This document shows positions 26,763-37,495 of a DNA stretch of 64,000 nt, piece by piece; the stretch's first letter is position 1, and the number at the start of each line of letters is the position of its first letter. The stretch covers positions 248,001 to 312,000 of the forward strand of contig NZ_SMLH01000004.1 in assembly GCF_004349315.1 (NCBI RefSeq), given 5' to 3'. The DNA is from Flavobacterium ranwuense (lineage in GTDB: Bacteria; Bacteroidota; Bacteroidia; Flavobacteriales; Flavobacteriaceae). The notes under the pieces are model-generated. The model made no database searches. It saw nothing but the letters and a program-made list of their open reading frames with translations, and was not told the DNA's origin. A program made the position numbers and the translations under genes.

Positions 26763-26816
26763 GCAAGTTGTGTTTTGAGCTGCTCGAAATGAATTCCGCT
26801 GCTCAAAACAACTTGC
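26763..26816 (+). other. oriT: Putative origin of transfer: long inverted repeat upstream of the relaxase genes
   Basis: GCAAGTTGTGTTTTGAGC (26763-26780) and GCTCAAAACAACTTGC (26801-26816) are complementary over 16 bp, apart from two extra bases in the left arm, around a 20-nt loop. The repeat lies 62 bp upstream of the accessory relaxosome gene, flanked by two more hairpins. Origins of transfer commonly consist of such repeats next to mob genes. The nick site itself cannot be assigned from sequence. Confidence 0.6.
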
Positions 26817-26877
26817 CCCGCAGGGAGCTAAAAACATCCTCCAAAGTCGATGTTTATAAATTTATAATTGGATTTTT

Positions 26878-27315
26878 ATGGACCAAATCAATAATAGACA
26901 ACCAAGGAAATCAGGACGCAATCCTAAAAAGGATCCTGCCGTATTTCGATATTCCATATCATTGAGTGCTGAAGAAAACGCCCGTTTTCTTTCACTTTTT
27001 GAACAATCAGAAATGACTGCAATGGCACATTTTATTACTGCCTGTATTTTTCAAAAGACTATTAAAACGATAAAAATAGACAAGGCTACAATGGATTATT
27101 ACATGAGACTGACCACGCTCTATGGTCAGTTTCGTTCTGTAGGAGTGAATTATAATCAGATTGTAAAGCTGCTTTATCGCAATTTTTCGGATAAAAAAGC
27201 CGCAGCCTATCTCTATAAACTTGAAAAACAGACCACTGAAATGGCAGGGTTATGTCAGCAAATCATACGGCTTACAGGAGAATTTGAAACAAAATATCTT
27301 AAAAAAAACGACTGA
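26878..27315 (+). CDS. mobA: Accessory relaxosome protein (MobA of Bacteroidota elements)
   Basis: 145 residues, small and basic, with KSGRNPKKDPAVFRYSISLS near the start (ribbon-helix-helix-like), then YGQFRSVGVNYNQIVKLL, the conserved motif of bacterial mobilisation accessory proteins (MobC-like in other nomenclatures). It binds oriT and helps the relaxase nick DNA. Its stop lies 1 bp before the relaxase ATG, and oriT-like repeats lie just upstream. Confidence 0.87.
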   Translation: MDQINNRQPRKSGRNPKKDPAVFRYSISLSAEENARFLSLFEQSEMTAMAHFITACIFQKTIKTIKIDKATMDYYMRLTTLYGQFRSVGVNYNQIVKLLYRNFSDKKAAAYLYKLEKQTTEMAGLCQQIIRLTGEFETKYLKKND

Positions 27316-27316
27316 A

Positions 27317-28615
27317 ATGGTGGCTAAAATTGGCAGGGGACAAAATTTTACCGGTGTACTTTCTTATAATCAACTCAAAGTAGAAAAAGAAAATGCAGAG
27401 GTTCTTTTTACCCATAAGATGTTAGAAACGCCTGATGGTCATTATTCTGTTGCTCAAATGTTCCGCTCTTTCGAGCCCTATTTGCTGGCAAATCGCAAAA
27501 CGGAGAAAACGGTACTGCATATTTCCCTCAATCCAGATCCAAAGGACAATGTCAGTGATGAAAAATTTACTTCTATTGCACAGGAGTATATGCAAAAAAT
27601 GGGATACGGAGAGCAGCCTTTCATTGTGTTCAAGCATACTGATATTGAGCGTACCCACATTCATATCGTTTCGGTTTCCGTGGATGAAGAAGGCCGGAAA
27701 ATTTCGGATAGTTATGAGCGCAGACGTTCGATGGATATATGCCGTGAGCTGGAACGAAAATACGGTTTAGCCTGTGCAACAGACAAAGAATACAAACAAA
27801 ACGAGAATGCATTCCGCCCAGTGAATTACAAAACCAATGACATTAAAGGCCAAATCGCTTCGGTGGTACGGTATCTGCCTAAACACTATCAGTTCCAAAG
27901 TTTGGGAGAATACAATGCTTTGTTGTCCCTGTTTAATATTACGGCAGAAGAGGTCAAGGGAGAACTGCACGGGCAGCCCAAACAAGGCCTGGTCTATTTT
28001 GCCCTGAATGAAAATGGAGAAAAAGCAAGTAACCCTTTTAAAGCATCCCTTTTTGGAAAAAATGCAGGATACATCGAGCTTCAAAATCATTTTACAGCAT
28101 CCAAAGAGGCGCTTAAAGAAAGTGATGCGAGGCTTACAATTAGAAAAACAATTGAAACGACCCTGCAATCGGTCACTGACGAACAGGACTTTAAAAAACA
28201 GCTGACTGAAAAAGGCATTAATGTGATTATTCGCAAAAATGATACGGGACGCATTTATGGAATTACATTTATTGACCACAATTCCAAAACGGTATGGAAT
28301 GGTTCGCGTTTGGGAAAAGAACTCTCAGCCAATGTATTCAATGACTGGTGGAATAATGGGCTACAACCTGAAGCAAAAAACACTGAGGATACCCAAACAA
28401 TTTTAACTAAAACAGTATCCGAAAGTTTACCAATTGAGAAACCTCACGGTTTATTTGATTTTCTAAGCAATCAAGGCCCAGTGAAATCTGATGATGAACA
28501 TAGCAGTATAGAAGGTTTCGGTGGGTTATTGCCGGAAGCTCAGGGAGAAGATTACCAAGAACAGGATTTTGCTAATAAGATGAAGAAGAAAAAGAAACGA
28601 AAGAGAGGTCAATAG
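27317..28615 (+). CDS. mobB: Relaxase / mobilisation nuclease (MobB)
   Basis: 432 residues from ATG 27317, where the conserved N-terminus MVAKIGRGQNFTGVLSYN begins; upstream in-frame codons overlap mobA and are not used. The His-rich metal motif HTDIERTHIHIVSVSVDEEGR is the diagnostic motif of the relaxase family PF03432 (HxDxxxxHxHxV), and the early Tyr (SYN) is a candidate nicking residue. It cuts one strand at oriT and pilots it into the recipient. The C-terminus is Lys-rich. Confidence 0.92.
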   Translation: MVAKIGRGQNFTGVLSYNQLKVEKENAEVLFTHKMLETPDGHYSVAQMFRSFEPYLLANRKTEKTVLHISLNPDPKDNVSDEKFTSIAQEYMQKMGYGEQPFIVFKHTDIERTHIHIVSVSVDEEGRKISDSYERRRSMDICRELERKYGLACATDKEYKQNENAFRPVNYKTNDIKGQIASVVRYLPKHYQFQSLGEYNALLSLFNITAEEVKGELHGQPKQGLVYFALNENGEKASNPFKASLFGKNAGYIELQNHFTASKEALKESDARLTIRKTIETTLQSVTDEQDFKKQLTEKGINVIIRKNDTGRIYGITFIDHNSKTVWNGSRLGKELSANVFNDWWNNGLQPEAKNTEDTQTILTKTVSESLPIEKPHGLFDFLSNQGPVKSDDEHSSIEGFGGLLPEAQGEDYQEQDFANKMKKKKKRKRGQ

Positions 28616-28642
28616 GTTTTGTTGTTCATTATGAACTCCCGA

Positions 28643-29200
28643 TTATGAAGATACTTTCAATCCCCAAGCATAGCTCCAATACAAAACCTTCGGAGCAGTT
28701 GGTGTCTTGAACTGATAAATACCATAGATGTATAATGAAAAAAGGATGAATGCTCCCCAACTAAATCCTATACACAATATACCCTGTCGTTCTGTCGGAT
28801 TGAACATACCCGCAACCAATGATTTTACTATAAATGAAGGGATAATACAGCATATTAACACACAGATTACCCACGGTAATATCCATAACTTCCGGTTGTT
28901 TGCCTGCAATCCGATGATGGTTCCTTTAAAGAAATAAATGATGCAGAAAATAAGGTAGGTAAATAATATGGAGAAACCCCAAATTTTTAATTTGTTGGTT
29001 TCTTCTCCCCACAACTTTTGCGACAGTAAAAATCCGGCATAAAAGAAAATACCGAAAATAGCAGCCATTTTTAAGACGAAAATAAAAACCCCAGCGATAC
29101 CAAACATTAATCCTGTTGCAGATTTACTTTCTTCATTTTTCCGAGCTTCATATTCTTGTTCACTTTCACTTGGATCAATATCAGGATTATAGTAATTCAT
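28643..29200 (-). CDS. Hypothetical membrane protein within the mobilisation region
   Basis: 185 residues with a charged cytoplasmic N-terminus (about 30 residues) and four predicted membrane helices (about 32-60, 73-93, 106-128, 140-163). I recognise no family. It is encoded opposite to the relaxase and coupling-protein genes and is divergent from the coupling gene, sharing a 212-bp control region with the second phased TGGCA array. It may be a cargo gene or a modulator of transfer such as an entry-exclusion protein (speculative). Confidence 0.6.
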   Translation of the reverse strand: MNYYNPDIDPSESEQEYEARKNEESKSATGLMFGIAGVFIFVLKMAAIFGIFFYAGFLLSQKLWGEETNKLKIWGFSILFTYLIFCIIYFFKGTIIGLQANNRKLWILPWVICVLICCIIPSFIVKSLVAGMFNPTERQGILCIGFSWGAFILFSLYIYGIYQFKTPTAPKVLYWSYAWGLKVSS

Positions 29201-29316
29201 ATTATTTTTTCTTTAATGTTGATATTTAAATTGATGAGATACCCAAAATAATTTTCAGGACTATAAATTTAATAAAAAAAGCGATGTAAAATCTAAACCT
29301 GATTGGAACCACTTAA

Positions 29317-29351
29317 CGCCAAACACTGCCACACACCTCCAATGTCTGCCA
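29317..29351 (-). promoter_or_regulatory. Phased TGGCA array, copy 2 (inverted)
   Basis: On the + strand CGCCA (29317), TGCCA (29327), CTCCA (29337) and TGCCA (29347) follow at exact 10-bp steps. Read on the - strand this gives TGGCA, TGGAG, TGGCA and TGGCG. The spacer bases also resemble copy 1 at 26561: CATTGG starts both cores and TTTGGC ends both. It lies 60 bp upstream of the coupling-protein gene. Confidence 0.6.
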
Positions 29352-29412
29352 CATTTTTATAGCCACGCTGCACAGCCTTTAAATTCACGCCCGAACATTT
29401 AATAATTAGAAA

Positions 29413-31440
29413 ATGCAGGGAGAAGATGACTTAAGGGGATTAGCCAAGATTATGGAGTTTATGCGAACCGTAAGTATTTTATTAGTACTGATGCACTGCT
29501 ATTGGTTTTGTTATGGGTTCTTCAAAGAAGAACAATGGACATTATCTATCATTGATAAAGTATTGGGAAACTTTCAGCGAACAGCTGGACTGTTTTCCCA
29601 TACGCTGTATACGAAACTATTTGCTTTGGTTCTTCTGGCGTTAAGCTGTTTGGGTAGTAAAGGAGTGAAAAACGAAAAGATTACCTGGATAAAAATTTAT
29701 ATAGCACTCACAATAGGTTTTGTTTTTTTCTTTCTCAATACTCCATTACTCAGGTTGCCAGTAGAAATGGCCACATTTTTATACATTTTCACTTTGAGTT
29801 TGGGGTATATTTCCCTGCTGATGGCAGGTGTATGGATGAGCAGGTTACTCAAAAATAACCTCATGGATGATGTCTTTAATACTGAAAATGAAAGTTTCAT
29901 GCAGGAAACCCAGTTGATGCAAAATGAGTATTCTGTCAATCTGCCAACCAAATTCTGGTATCAAAAAAAACAGCACAATGGCTGGATTAATATTGTAAAT
30001 CCTTTCCGCGCGACTATTGTATTAGGAACACCCGGTTCCGGTAAATCCTATGCCATTGTAAACAATTACATTAAACAACAAATCGAAAAAGGTTTTTCGA
30101 TGTATATCTATGATTTCAAGTTTGATGACCTTTCAACCATTGCTTACAACCATTTATTGAAACATACCGACAAATACAAAGTCAAACCAAAGTTTTACAT
30201 AATCAATTTTGATGATCCCAGAAGAAGCCACCGATGCAATCCTATCAATCCCGATTTTATGACCGATATATCCGATGCCTATGAATCTGCATATACCATT
30301 ATGCTGAACCTGAACCGTTCATGGATACAGAAGCAGGGTGATTTTTTTGTTGAAAGCCCGATTATCCTTTTGGCAGCTATTATTTGGTTTTTGAAGATTT
30401 ATGATAATGGAAAGTATTGCACTTTTCCTCACGCGATTGAACTGCTCAACAAAAAATACGCAGACGTCTTTACAATTTTGACTACCTATTCCGAATTAGA
30501 AAATTATCTCTCTCCATTTATGGATGCGTGGCAGGGCGGCGCTCAAGATCAGCTGCAGGGACAGATTGCTTCTGCTAAAATTCCTTTGTCAAGGATGATC
30601 TCGCCACAGTTGTACTGGGTAATGACAGGTGATGATTTTTCACTGGATATCAATAATCCTAAAGAGCCTAAAATCCTCTGTGTGGGCAATAATCCTGACA
30701 GGCAAAATATTTATTCTGCTGCCTTAGGATTGTACAATTCCAGAATTGTAAAACTCATTAATAAAAAAGGACAGCTCAAAAGTTCGGTAATCATAGATGA
30801 GCTGCCAACAATATATTTTCGCGGGCTGGACAATCTGATAGCCACTGCACGAAGCAATAAGGTAGCAGTATGTTTAGGGTTTCAGGATTATTCGCAATTG
30901 ACAAGAGATTATGGAGATAAGGAAAGTAAAGTAATTCAAAATACCGTAGGGAATATTTTTAGCGGGCAGGTTGTAGGTGAAACTGCTAAAAGCCTTTCGG
31001 AACGTTTTGGTAAAATATTGCAGCGACGTCAAAGTATGACGATCAATCGGAATGATAAATCAACCTCCATTTCCACACAATTAGAAAGTCTTATACCAGC
31101 TTCAAAAATCTCTACCCTAACTCAGGGAATGTTTGTAGGAGCCGTTTCCGACAACTTTGATGAACGTATCGAGCAAAAGATTTTTCATGCGGAGATTGTG
31201 GTAGATAATGAAAAAGTCGCTGCTGAAACCAAAACGTATCAGAAAATCCCGGAGATACTTTCTTTTGTAAATGAACAGGGAGAAGATATGATGAAAGCTG
31301 AAATTGAGGCTAACTACAAACAAATCAAACAGGATATTATTGGGATAGTGTCGGCTGAACTCGAGCGAATTAAAAATGATCCGGACCTGCAACATTTGGT
31401 ACCAAAGACAGATGATAAAAAAAGTAATACTCCTAAATAA
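29413..31440 (+). CDS. mobC: Type IV coupling protein (MobC/TraG family)
   Basis: 675 residues. The N-terminal membrane domain has about three to four helices (20-38, 63-85, 95-140). Walker A GTPGSGKS lies at 205-212, and Walker B-like SSVIIDELPTIYFRGLD with VCLGFQDYSQL follows; this is the VirD4/TraG/TraD ATPase pattern. It hands the relaxase-DNA complex to the channel built by traE-Q. In Bacteroidota elements it is usually the third mobilisation gene after mobA and mobB; here an opposite-strand membrane gene lies in between. Confidence 0.92.
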   Translation: MQGEDDLRGLAKIMEFMRTVSILLVLMHCYWFCYGFFKEEQWTLSIIDKVLGNFQRTAGLFSHTLYTKLFALVLLALSCLGSKGVKNEKITWIKIYIALTIGFVFFFLNTPLLRLPVEMATFLYIFTLSLGYISLLMAGVWMSRLLKNNLMDDVFNTENESFMQETQLMQNEYSVNLPTKFWYQKKQHNGWINIVNPFRATIVLGTPGSGKSYAIVNNYIKQQIEKGFSMYIYDFKFDDLSTIAYNHLLKHTDKYKVKPKFYIINFDDPRRSHRCNPINPDFMTDISDAYESAYTIMLNLNRSWIQKQGDFFVESPIILLAAIIWFLKIYDNGKYCTFPHAIELLNKKYADVFTILTTYSELENYLSPFMDAWQGGAQDQLQGQIASAKIPLSRMISPQLYWVMTGDDFSLDINNPKEPKILCVGNNPDRQNIYSAALGLYNSRIVKLINKKGQLKSSVIIDELPTIYFRGLDNLIATARSNKVAVCLGFQDYSQLTRDYGDKESKVIQNTVGNIFSGQVVGETAKSLSERFGKILQRRQSMTINRNDKSTSISTQLESLIPASKISTLTQGMFVGAVSDNFDERIEQKIFHAEIVVDNEKVAAETKTYQKIPEILSFVNEQGEDMMKAEIEANYKQIKQDIIGIVSAELERIKNDPDLQHLVPKTDDKKSNTPK

Positions 31441-31462
31441 ACACACCTTTTCAGAGCTGCAA

Positions 31463-34400
31463 TCAGGAGATTTTCACTTTCTGAAGAGGTTGTGACACTT
31501 TATCCTCTTGTTGCTTTTGTTCGTGGTCCTGCACTTGTTGTTCCGGAGTAATTGACAATTGAATTTTTCGATCCAGGGCTGCTAATTCGTTTTTTAATTC
31601 CCCCAGTGCATTCTCTTTAGTCCATACGTTGTTTACTACTTCTTCAAGAACAGGGATATCTTTTTCAATCTCTCTTATCTTCTTCTGTTCCTGTCCTATC
31701 AATCCCGGTAGTTTCTCCAATGCATTTAAAAAGTTCATAGATGCCAGTTTAGGATCGGTCGCAATTTGCCCATTGTTAAAGGTGTATTTGATATTGCCTT
31801 CTCCCTTTATGAAGAATCTGTTATCCCTAATAGTAATTCCTTCTTTTTGCGAAACCTCGGTTTTTACCAAAAGTGTAAATCCGTACAATGTACCGATTTC
31901 TTCATACTGTCCCTCTGTACGTGCTTTATCAGCAAGCAGGTTGAGCTTTTGACCAATCTGTTTTACATCCGCATCCTCCGATAATCCAATGAGCTTGACA
32001 GGATTCAATACTGTGTCATCCTTATTTTTCTGGATGCGTTTTTCAATATTCTGCCAATCGATGGACATTCGTTCCATCAGTGATTTTGCAGATTCAAGGG
32101 TTGCCGTACTATTTTCCAGTTTATATCTTGACATAGACTTGGAACGAGTGAAAGCCTGTCTTTCGCTTTCCAAAGAAGTAATCTTTTTTTCCAATTTCGC
32201 TTTCTCAAGCAAATCGGTATTGCCGGAAAGAATGGCGACATATTCTGAGAAATTCATTCCCGATTTTTCATCCATACCTCCTTCGTCAATGGTACGCTTA
32301 CCGAGACTATTATTTTTGAGCTGGTCAATAAATAATTGTTTATTGTACAACAGGTTAAATTTGTAGCTGTCTAAAGATTTTTCAACTGCATAGATAATCA
32401 CATCGACTTTGTTCTCTGCAAAATATTTGGCAATTTCATTGCCTTTACGGATGGCCCTGCCATCCCGTTGGGCTAAATCACTCGGTCTCCAAGGCGTGTC
32501 CAAATGATGTACAGTTACAGCACGCTTCTGGGCATTGACCCCTGTTCCCAACATATCGGTTGATCCAAACAGTATTCTGATTTTCCCTTCGTTCATAGCG
32601 GTGATGAACTCCTTGCGCATCTTGTCGGTTTTTGCCTCCTGAATAAAACGTATTTTATGTGTAGAAATCCCATGATCCTCCACCAGCTTGCGTTTGATTT
32701 CCGAATACACATTCCACTCAGCCGGTTTGTAGGTGCCTAAGTCGGAGAATACAAACTGGGTTCCTTTTTGGGCATTAAAGCGATAGTAATATTCTGCCAC
32801 CTTTGCCGCACAATGGGAAGCTTTGCTGTCTGGGTGGTCATCATACTTCTGACTGATCATACGCATATCTAACGACATCTTACGGGCATAGTCGGTAGCG
32901 ATTAACATTTTTGCTTTTTCTTCGGAGGCAGATAGCTTTGATCTTCCCAATAGTGTCGCATCACCCGTTTTGGCAAACTCCATCAATTTTTGAATGAATA
33001 TCTCCTGCTGCGGGGTTGGTGGAATATTATGTAATATTTCATTCTTCTCTGGCCGATCAATACCAATATCTTTTGCTGTACGGTAATCCGTAATCTCTGT
33101 GTAAAACTGAGCCAGTTCCGGTACTTTGATAAAATATCGGAAGCGTTCTTTTTGAACAATATTGTTGGCTACAGAGAATTCATAGTCGGTAGTCTTTCGT
33201 GCATAGATAGCTGCCCATGCATCAAAACAATTGATGCCTTGTTTTTCCAATGCCTGTGGACGAAGGTATTTAAACAATAAATAAAGTTCGGTCAGCGAGT
33301 TGCTAATGGTGGTTCCGGAAAGAAAAGTAGCTCCTAAATCTTTCCCGCTTCGTTCCTGTATGGTTCTAATTGCAAACAACAGATTCAATGCCTTCTGACT
33401 TCCCTGCATATTACCGAGTCCCGCAACACGGTCATGGCGGGTATTGAACATCAGATTTTTGAAACGATGGCTTTCATCCACCAATAAGTGGTCAATACCC
33501 ATCATCTTAAAATCGACTATATCATCCTTGCGGTTTTCAATATCATGCTGGAGTGTTTTGAGTTTGACTTCCAGATTTTGTTTTCGTATGATAACGCCCT
33601 TGAGCATTGCTCGTGATATTTCTTTTCCCTGTGACTGCAATGCCTCAAGGTTTTCTCCAACACTATCCAGTTCTACCTGTAATATCTCTTTTTGCATTTC
33701 CGGTGATTGCGGTATCATCCCGAATTGGTCATGGGTAAGAATAATACAATCCCAATTGTTGTTTTTAATCTCTCCGAAAATACGAAGGCGTTTTTGAGGT
33801 GTAAAATCTTCTTTGCCGGGATATAATATTTTAGCATGAGGATACGCTTTGCGGTAGGTTTCTGCTATTTCGTGAACATTGGCTTTCATGCCAATAATCA
33901 TAGGCTTGTGTGCTAGACCCAGACGTTTCATTTCCTGTGCGGCAGTACACATAATGAGTGTTTTTCCGGCACCCACCTCGTGGTCACAAATGGCTCCTCC
34001 GTTTAGTTTGATCATCCATACCGCATCCTTCTGGCTAGAATACAAATCTTCTATGCCCAAAGCTGTTCGATCCAGTCCGGGAAAGTCCTGATGGCTGCCG
34101 TCATATTGCGGACGGACGAAACAGTTAAAGGTGTCATTGTATTTATCGGTCAGGCGTTTCTTAAATTCATCGTTTTGAGCATACAGCCACTCAGAAAATG
34201 CTTTGCGGATTTCGTCAATCTTAGTATTAGCCATCTGGATGGCTTCCATATCCCGAACCTTTATTTCCTGATCGCCATGCATTACTTTCTTGGTAATATC
34301 AGGTGTGGTATTGACCAATCCATGTTTAAGCAGGGTAATTCCGTCATAAGACCGGCTTTGGGATTTTATAGCATACTTCTCGGTTATATGGATATTTTTG

Positions 34401-36817
34401 GTATCACAATTAATTGAAAAGTCATCCGTATTCTCCGTGTAATAGATCCGTACATCGGTATCAAACAAATGAGAAGCAAAACGGTTGTAAATACCAGTGG
34501 GTATCCAGCGCTCGCCTAAATTAAAATCCAGTTCTTCAAATTCAATGCGTCTCGGAACAGCTTGCTGCAGAGCGGACAGACTATCACTGGTTTGCGAATC
34601 TTCAGGGTTTAATTCTAAATAGTCCTTTATTGTCTGGGCTTTTTCTACTACATTTCCTGAAACCCATCGCTCCGATATTTCATATGCTTTTTCTATAGGA
34701 TTATAAAAAATACGCCCCTGCAACACCTCTCTCAGATTGTCAACTGATAACCCGCTGATCTGCGACATATAATCCAAATCGACAGTCCCATACTTGTTGA
34801 GTGATGCAGCTAATGCCTCATTAGGATTATCAGCTGTTAGCGTATTAACTGAAAAGCTGACCGGGTGGTGGAAGATATCCGATTTGTGAACCACACCGCC
34901 AACCACGCGTTCCAGATAAGGGATTTCGTTTCCTGCACTATCGGTTTTGATAAGTTGTATGTTTTCAGCGCTGTTCAGGCTTCCATATCTTTTGACAAAG
35001 GCGTCATACAGACGGTTGAATGTTTCCCTTTCTTCCTTATGTTCGGTCTGCTTTTCAGTTTCTTTCTGGTATAAGTCAAGATAGACATCTCTTATGGAAA
35101 CATAAGCCTCAGCTCTTGCTTTTTGGATTGGCGTTAAGTGTAGGGGAAGGAATATTGCCTGCCTGTTGTCGTTATCGAAGTCTTTTAGATAACCTATATG
35201 GCCTTTATCAATAACAAGGCATTCATTACGGTGGAATGGCTGGATTTTTCCCGTATAAATAGTGGGACCAGGAATTTCATTGATTACCGGAGTTGCTTGA
35301 TTTTGACCGTTACCGTTCGTACCTGAAAATAAATCCCCAATCGAAGTCTGCTTATTGCGATTGTGAGGAGTAGTGGAAGCCGATGGCGTGTAGAGCTGCT
35401 GCGTTGCGCTAAACAAATTTCCCTGATGGCCATTTATTGCTTTTTTCCTTTGGGAAGTTGGTTTTTTGGTTTTGGCAGGACTTACTACGTCCATAGTTTG
35501 TACCTCATTTTCAAAGAGGTCAAACAAGCTCAATTGAACTTCATTGGCATTGCTTTTTGTTGTGGTAAATAAATCCTGTTGTCTGTGTTTTATTGTTTGT
35601 TCTTCAGCCACAGGGGACATAAGCTTTGACTCATCCGGAATATGCAATGCAGTATCCATATTATGTTGCCCATCGTACAATCCAATATCCAAGCGAATAG
35701 CAAAGTCGGCAGTAAGCATCTCTTTGAGGTCTTTGGCAATACCTTCTATACCGTCCTGATGCTCATAGATCCACGTGGGCTTCCCGTACATATCGGTGCC
35801 TTTGTACAAAGAGGTATGCACAACACGTTGCCTGTTTTCAAATAGTGTATTATTGATAGTGTTATCCAACGTTGTATAGGTTTGGCAGAAACGATTTTCC
35901 AGTTCGGATAACCCTTGCTTGCCAGTATTTTTTTGCAGGATTATAAGATCACTCCCAACTTCAGTTCCGGCATAATCCGTAAAGAGGTTATTTGGCAAAC
36001 GTATCGCTGAAATCAGGTTACAGTTTTGCATCAATACCTGACGTATTGGCTCATTTTTCTGGCTATTAAGAACGCCTTGTGAGGTAATAAACGCCATTAA
36101 GCCTCCATCACGAAGCACATCTACACCTTTTAAAAAGAAATAATTGTGAATACTTCGGGCAGCCTGCACACGAGCAGTATCTTTACTGCGCACAAAGGAA
36201 AGGTCAAATACCGATATATCTCCAAAAGGAATATTGCTGGCAATCACGTCATAACTTTCTTTCTCTCTATCCGGGATTTCTTCAAATCCCGTAATGCGAG
36301 TGCTGCTATCTGGATAGAGTTGTTTTAATACCTTTCCTGTAAGTAACTCCTTTTCGTATGCTGTTATTTGTGATACCCCATCATTTTTAAAGGCTTCAAT
36401 AAATGCCCCTATTCCTGCCGATGGTTCCAAAAATCGTTCGATACTTATTCCGTTTCCCTTTATGGAGTCTACTATGGCTTTAATTACGGTAGGCGGGGTG
36501 TAAAAAGCCGTCAATACGGAGCTTCTCATGCTATCCACATATTGACGGTATTGCTTTTCATCTGCAGTGTTTTCGCGTAAGAGTTGATGAAGCTCTTGAG
36601 TGAGGGGAAATAAATCCTGTTCGGATTTTACCCATTTCCCGATGGCATCGGGCGTATCTATAGGATTCAGCACAAATTTAAGGCCACCAAAACCACTATA
36701 GAGCATCATTTGCTGTCGTTCGGTTTCGGTAGACTGTCGATTTTCTTGCTCTAAGCGAAAAGCAATTCGTAACGCTTCAATGTTATGCTTAAGATGCTCT
36801 TTTTTACTGAACGCCAT
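31463..36817 (-). CDS. Giant N6-methylase-like plus SNF2-type helicase protein
   Basis: 1784 residues from ATG 36817; a TTG three codons upstream is less likely. The N-terminal methyltransferase-like part has motif [16 protein letters not shown] near 129-143 and a motif IV-like SNIPFGD near 194-200, where an adenine methylase normally shows NPP(Y/F). A middle region carries Asn/Gln-rich linkers. The C-terminal superfamily 2 helicase has Walker A EVGAGKT near 944, [11 protein letters not shown] near 1115 and [17 protein letters not shown] with [12 protein letters not shown] near the end. Such proteins are regular parts of Bacteroidota conjugative elements, perhaps protecting or processing incoming DNA (inference). 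The 5' end overlaps the DUF1896 gene by 14 bp. Confidence 0.88.
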   Translation of the reverse strand: MAFSKKEHLKHNIEALRIAFRLEQENRQSTETERQQMMLYSGFGGLKFVLNPIDTPDAIGKWVKSEQDLFPLTQELHQLLRENTADEKQYRQYVDSMRSSVLTAFYTPPTVIKAIVDSIKGNGISIERFLEPSAGIGAFIEAFKNDGVSQITAYEKELLTGKVLKQLYPDSSTRITGFEEIPDREKESYDVIASNIPFGDISVFDLSFVRSKDTARVQAARSIHNYFFLKGVDVLRDGGLMAFITSQGVLNSQKNEPIRQVLMQNCNLISAIRLPNNLFTDYAGTEVGSDLIILQKNTGKQGLSELENRFCQTYTTLDNTINNTLFENRQRVVHTSLYKGTDMYGKPTWIYEHQDGIEGIAKDLKEMLTADFAIRLDIGLYDGQHNMDTALHIPDESKLMSPVAEEQTIKHRQQDLFTTTKSNANEVQLSLFDLFENEVQTMDVVSPAKTKKPTSQRKKAINGHQGNLFSATQQLYTPSASTTPHNRNKQTSIGDLFSGTNGNGQNQATPVINEIPGPTIYTGKIQPFHRNECLVIDKGHIGYLKDFDNDNRQAIFLPLHLTPIQKARAEAYVSIRDVYLDLYQKETEKQTEHKEERETFNRLYDAFVKRYGSLNSAENIQLIKTDSAGNEIPYLERVVGGVVHKSDIFHHPVSFSVNTLTADNPNEALAASLNKYGTVDLDYMSQISGLSVDNLREVLQGRIFYNPIEKAYEISERWVSGNVVEKAQTIKDYLELNPEDSQTSDSLSALQQAVPRRIEFEELDFNLGERWIPTGIYNRFASHLFDTDVRIYYTENTDDFSINCDTKNIHITEKYAIKSQSRSYDGITLLKHGLVNTTPDITKKVMHGDQEIKVRDMEAIQMANTKIDEIRKAFSEWLYAQNDEFKKRLTDKYNDTFNCFVRPQYDGSHQDFPGLDRTALGIEDLYSSQKDAVWMIKLNGGAICDHEVGAGKTLIMCTAAQEMKRLGLAHKPMIIGMKANVHEIAETYRKAYPHAKILYPGKEDFTPQKRLRIFGEIKNNNWDCIILTHDQFGMIPQSPEMQKEILQVELDSVGENLEALQSQGKEISRAMLKGVIIRKQNLEVKLKTLQHDIENRKDDIVDFKMMGIDHLLVDESHRFKNLMFNTRHDRVAGLGNMQGSQKALNLLFAIRTIQERSGKDLGATFLSGTTISNSLTELYLLFKYLRPQALEKQGINCFDAWAAIYARKTTDYEFSVANNIVQKERFRYFIKVPELAQFYTEITDYRTAKDIGIDRPEKNEILHNIPPTPQQEIFIQKLMEFAKTGDATLLGRSKLSASEEKAKMLIATDYARKMSLDMRMISQKYDDHPDSKASHCAAKVAEYYYRFNAQKGTQFVFSDLGTYKPAEWNVYSEIKRKLVEDHGISTHKIRFIQEAKTDKMRKEFITAMNEGKIRILFGSTDMLGTGVNAQKRAVTVHHLDTPWRPSDLAQRDGRAIRKGNEIAKYFAENKVDVIIYAVEKSLDSYKFNLLYNKQLFIDQLKNNSLGKRTIDEGGMDEKSGMNFSEYVAILSGNTDLLEKAKLEKKITSLESERQAFTRSKSMSRYKLENSTATLESAKSLMERMSIDWQNIEKRIQKNKDDTVLNPVKLIGLSEDADVKQIGQKLNLLADKARTEGQYEEIGTLYGFTLLVKTEVSQKEGITIRDNRFFIKGEGNIKYTFNNGQIATDPKLASMNFLNALEKLPGLIGQEQKKIREIEKDIPVLEEVVNNVWTKENALGELKNELAALDRKIQLSITPEQQVQDHEQKQQEDKVSQPLQKVKIS

Positions 36818-37238
36818 TTTCTTCAATCCAGATTTGAATGGTTCCTACCAGTTCAGTATAGAGCAAGTCAAATTCGGGACTGTCAGCAAAATCATCGGAT
36901 AGTTTATATCCTGCAAAGACAGTTTTGCAAACAGGCATCATCTTCTGGGCAAAGGGGCGGAGTTCTTCATCTGCCATCAATGTATCAAACTCATTGCATA
37001 CCACTTGAAACACCGTATCAAATTTTGAAAAGTGTAATCCTTCAAATAATATGTACAGGGCAATCTTATTGCATTGTTCAATTGTATTGCCAGCCATAAA
37101 GGCGTCATTGTATGATTTTGCTGCTATTCGGCCACGTCTGTCAATAAATTCTTTATTTCCGGATAGCTCAGGAAAACTTGTGTTGAGTAATTCCTTTAAT
37201 CTCAATGAGTAATAGGATATTTTATTTTCTGCTGCCAT
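36804..37238 (-). CDS. DUF1896 protein
   Basis: 144 residues from ATG 37238. It is a helical soluble protein with the DUF1896 signature ([54 protein letters not shown]). Its function is unknown. It is found almost always just ahead of the methylase/helicase gene in such elements, and here the two overlap by 14 bp, suggesting a functional pair. A longer form from a TTG 16 codons upstream is possible but unlikely. Confidence 0.85.
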   Translation of the reverse strand: MAAENKISYYSLRLKELLNTSFPELSGNKEFIDRRGRIAAKSYNDAFMAGNTIEQCNKIALYILFEGLHFSKFDTVFQVVCNEFDTLMADEELRPFAQKMMPVCKTVFAGYKLSDDFADSPEFDLLYTELVGTIQIWIEENGVQ

Positions 37239-37412
37239 AAGTGTTTTATTAGATGACTGTAAATTTACTCCATTAGAAAGCAACAATAAAAATAAAGAGA
37301 TGGATAGTATTGAAGATTCTTAAGGCATTATTTGACGGGAAAAGGCTTTAAATGGCATTTTATTTTGTATTGTACCTATCCAATTCCATTGAAAAATTAT
37401 CTTTACCTATAG

Positions 37413-37426
37413 GTAATCCAGCATGA
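37413..37426. promoter_or_regulatory. 14-bp perfect palindrome upstream of the DUF1896-helicase unit
   Basis: TTACCTATAGGTAA is self-complementary and lies 175 bp upstream of the DUF1896 start, in the 257-bp gap to topoisomerase III. It may be an operator for this unit. No clear -33/-7 pair was found beside it. Confidence 0.35.
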
Positions 37427-37495
37427 CCTGCTTGTTGCGGATTGTATAAATAAGAGGTTCAATTTTTTGCTGAGATATCATGGCGTTATTGTTCA

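Noticed and set aside
27221..27316. Extended N-terminus of the relaxase overlapping mobA
   Set aside because: The ATG at 27317 gives the conserved MVAKIGRG start 1 bp after the mobA stop; the extension lies inside mobA.
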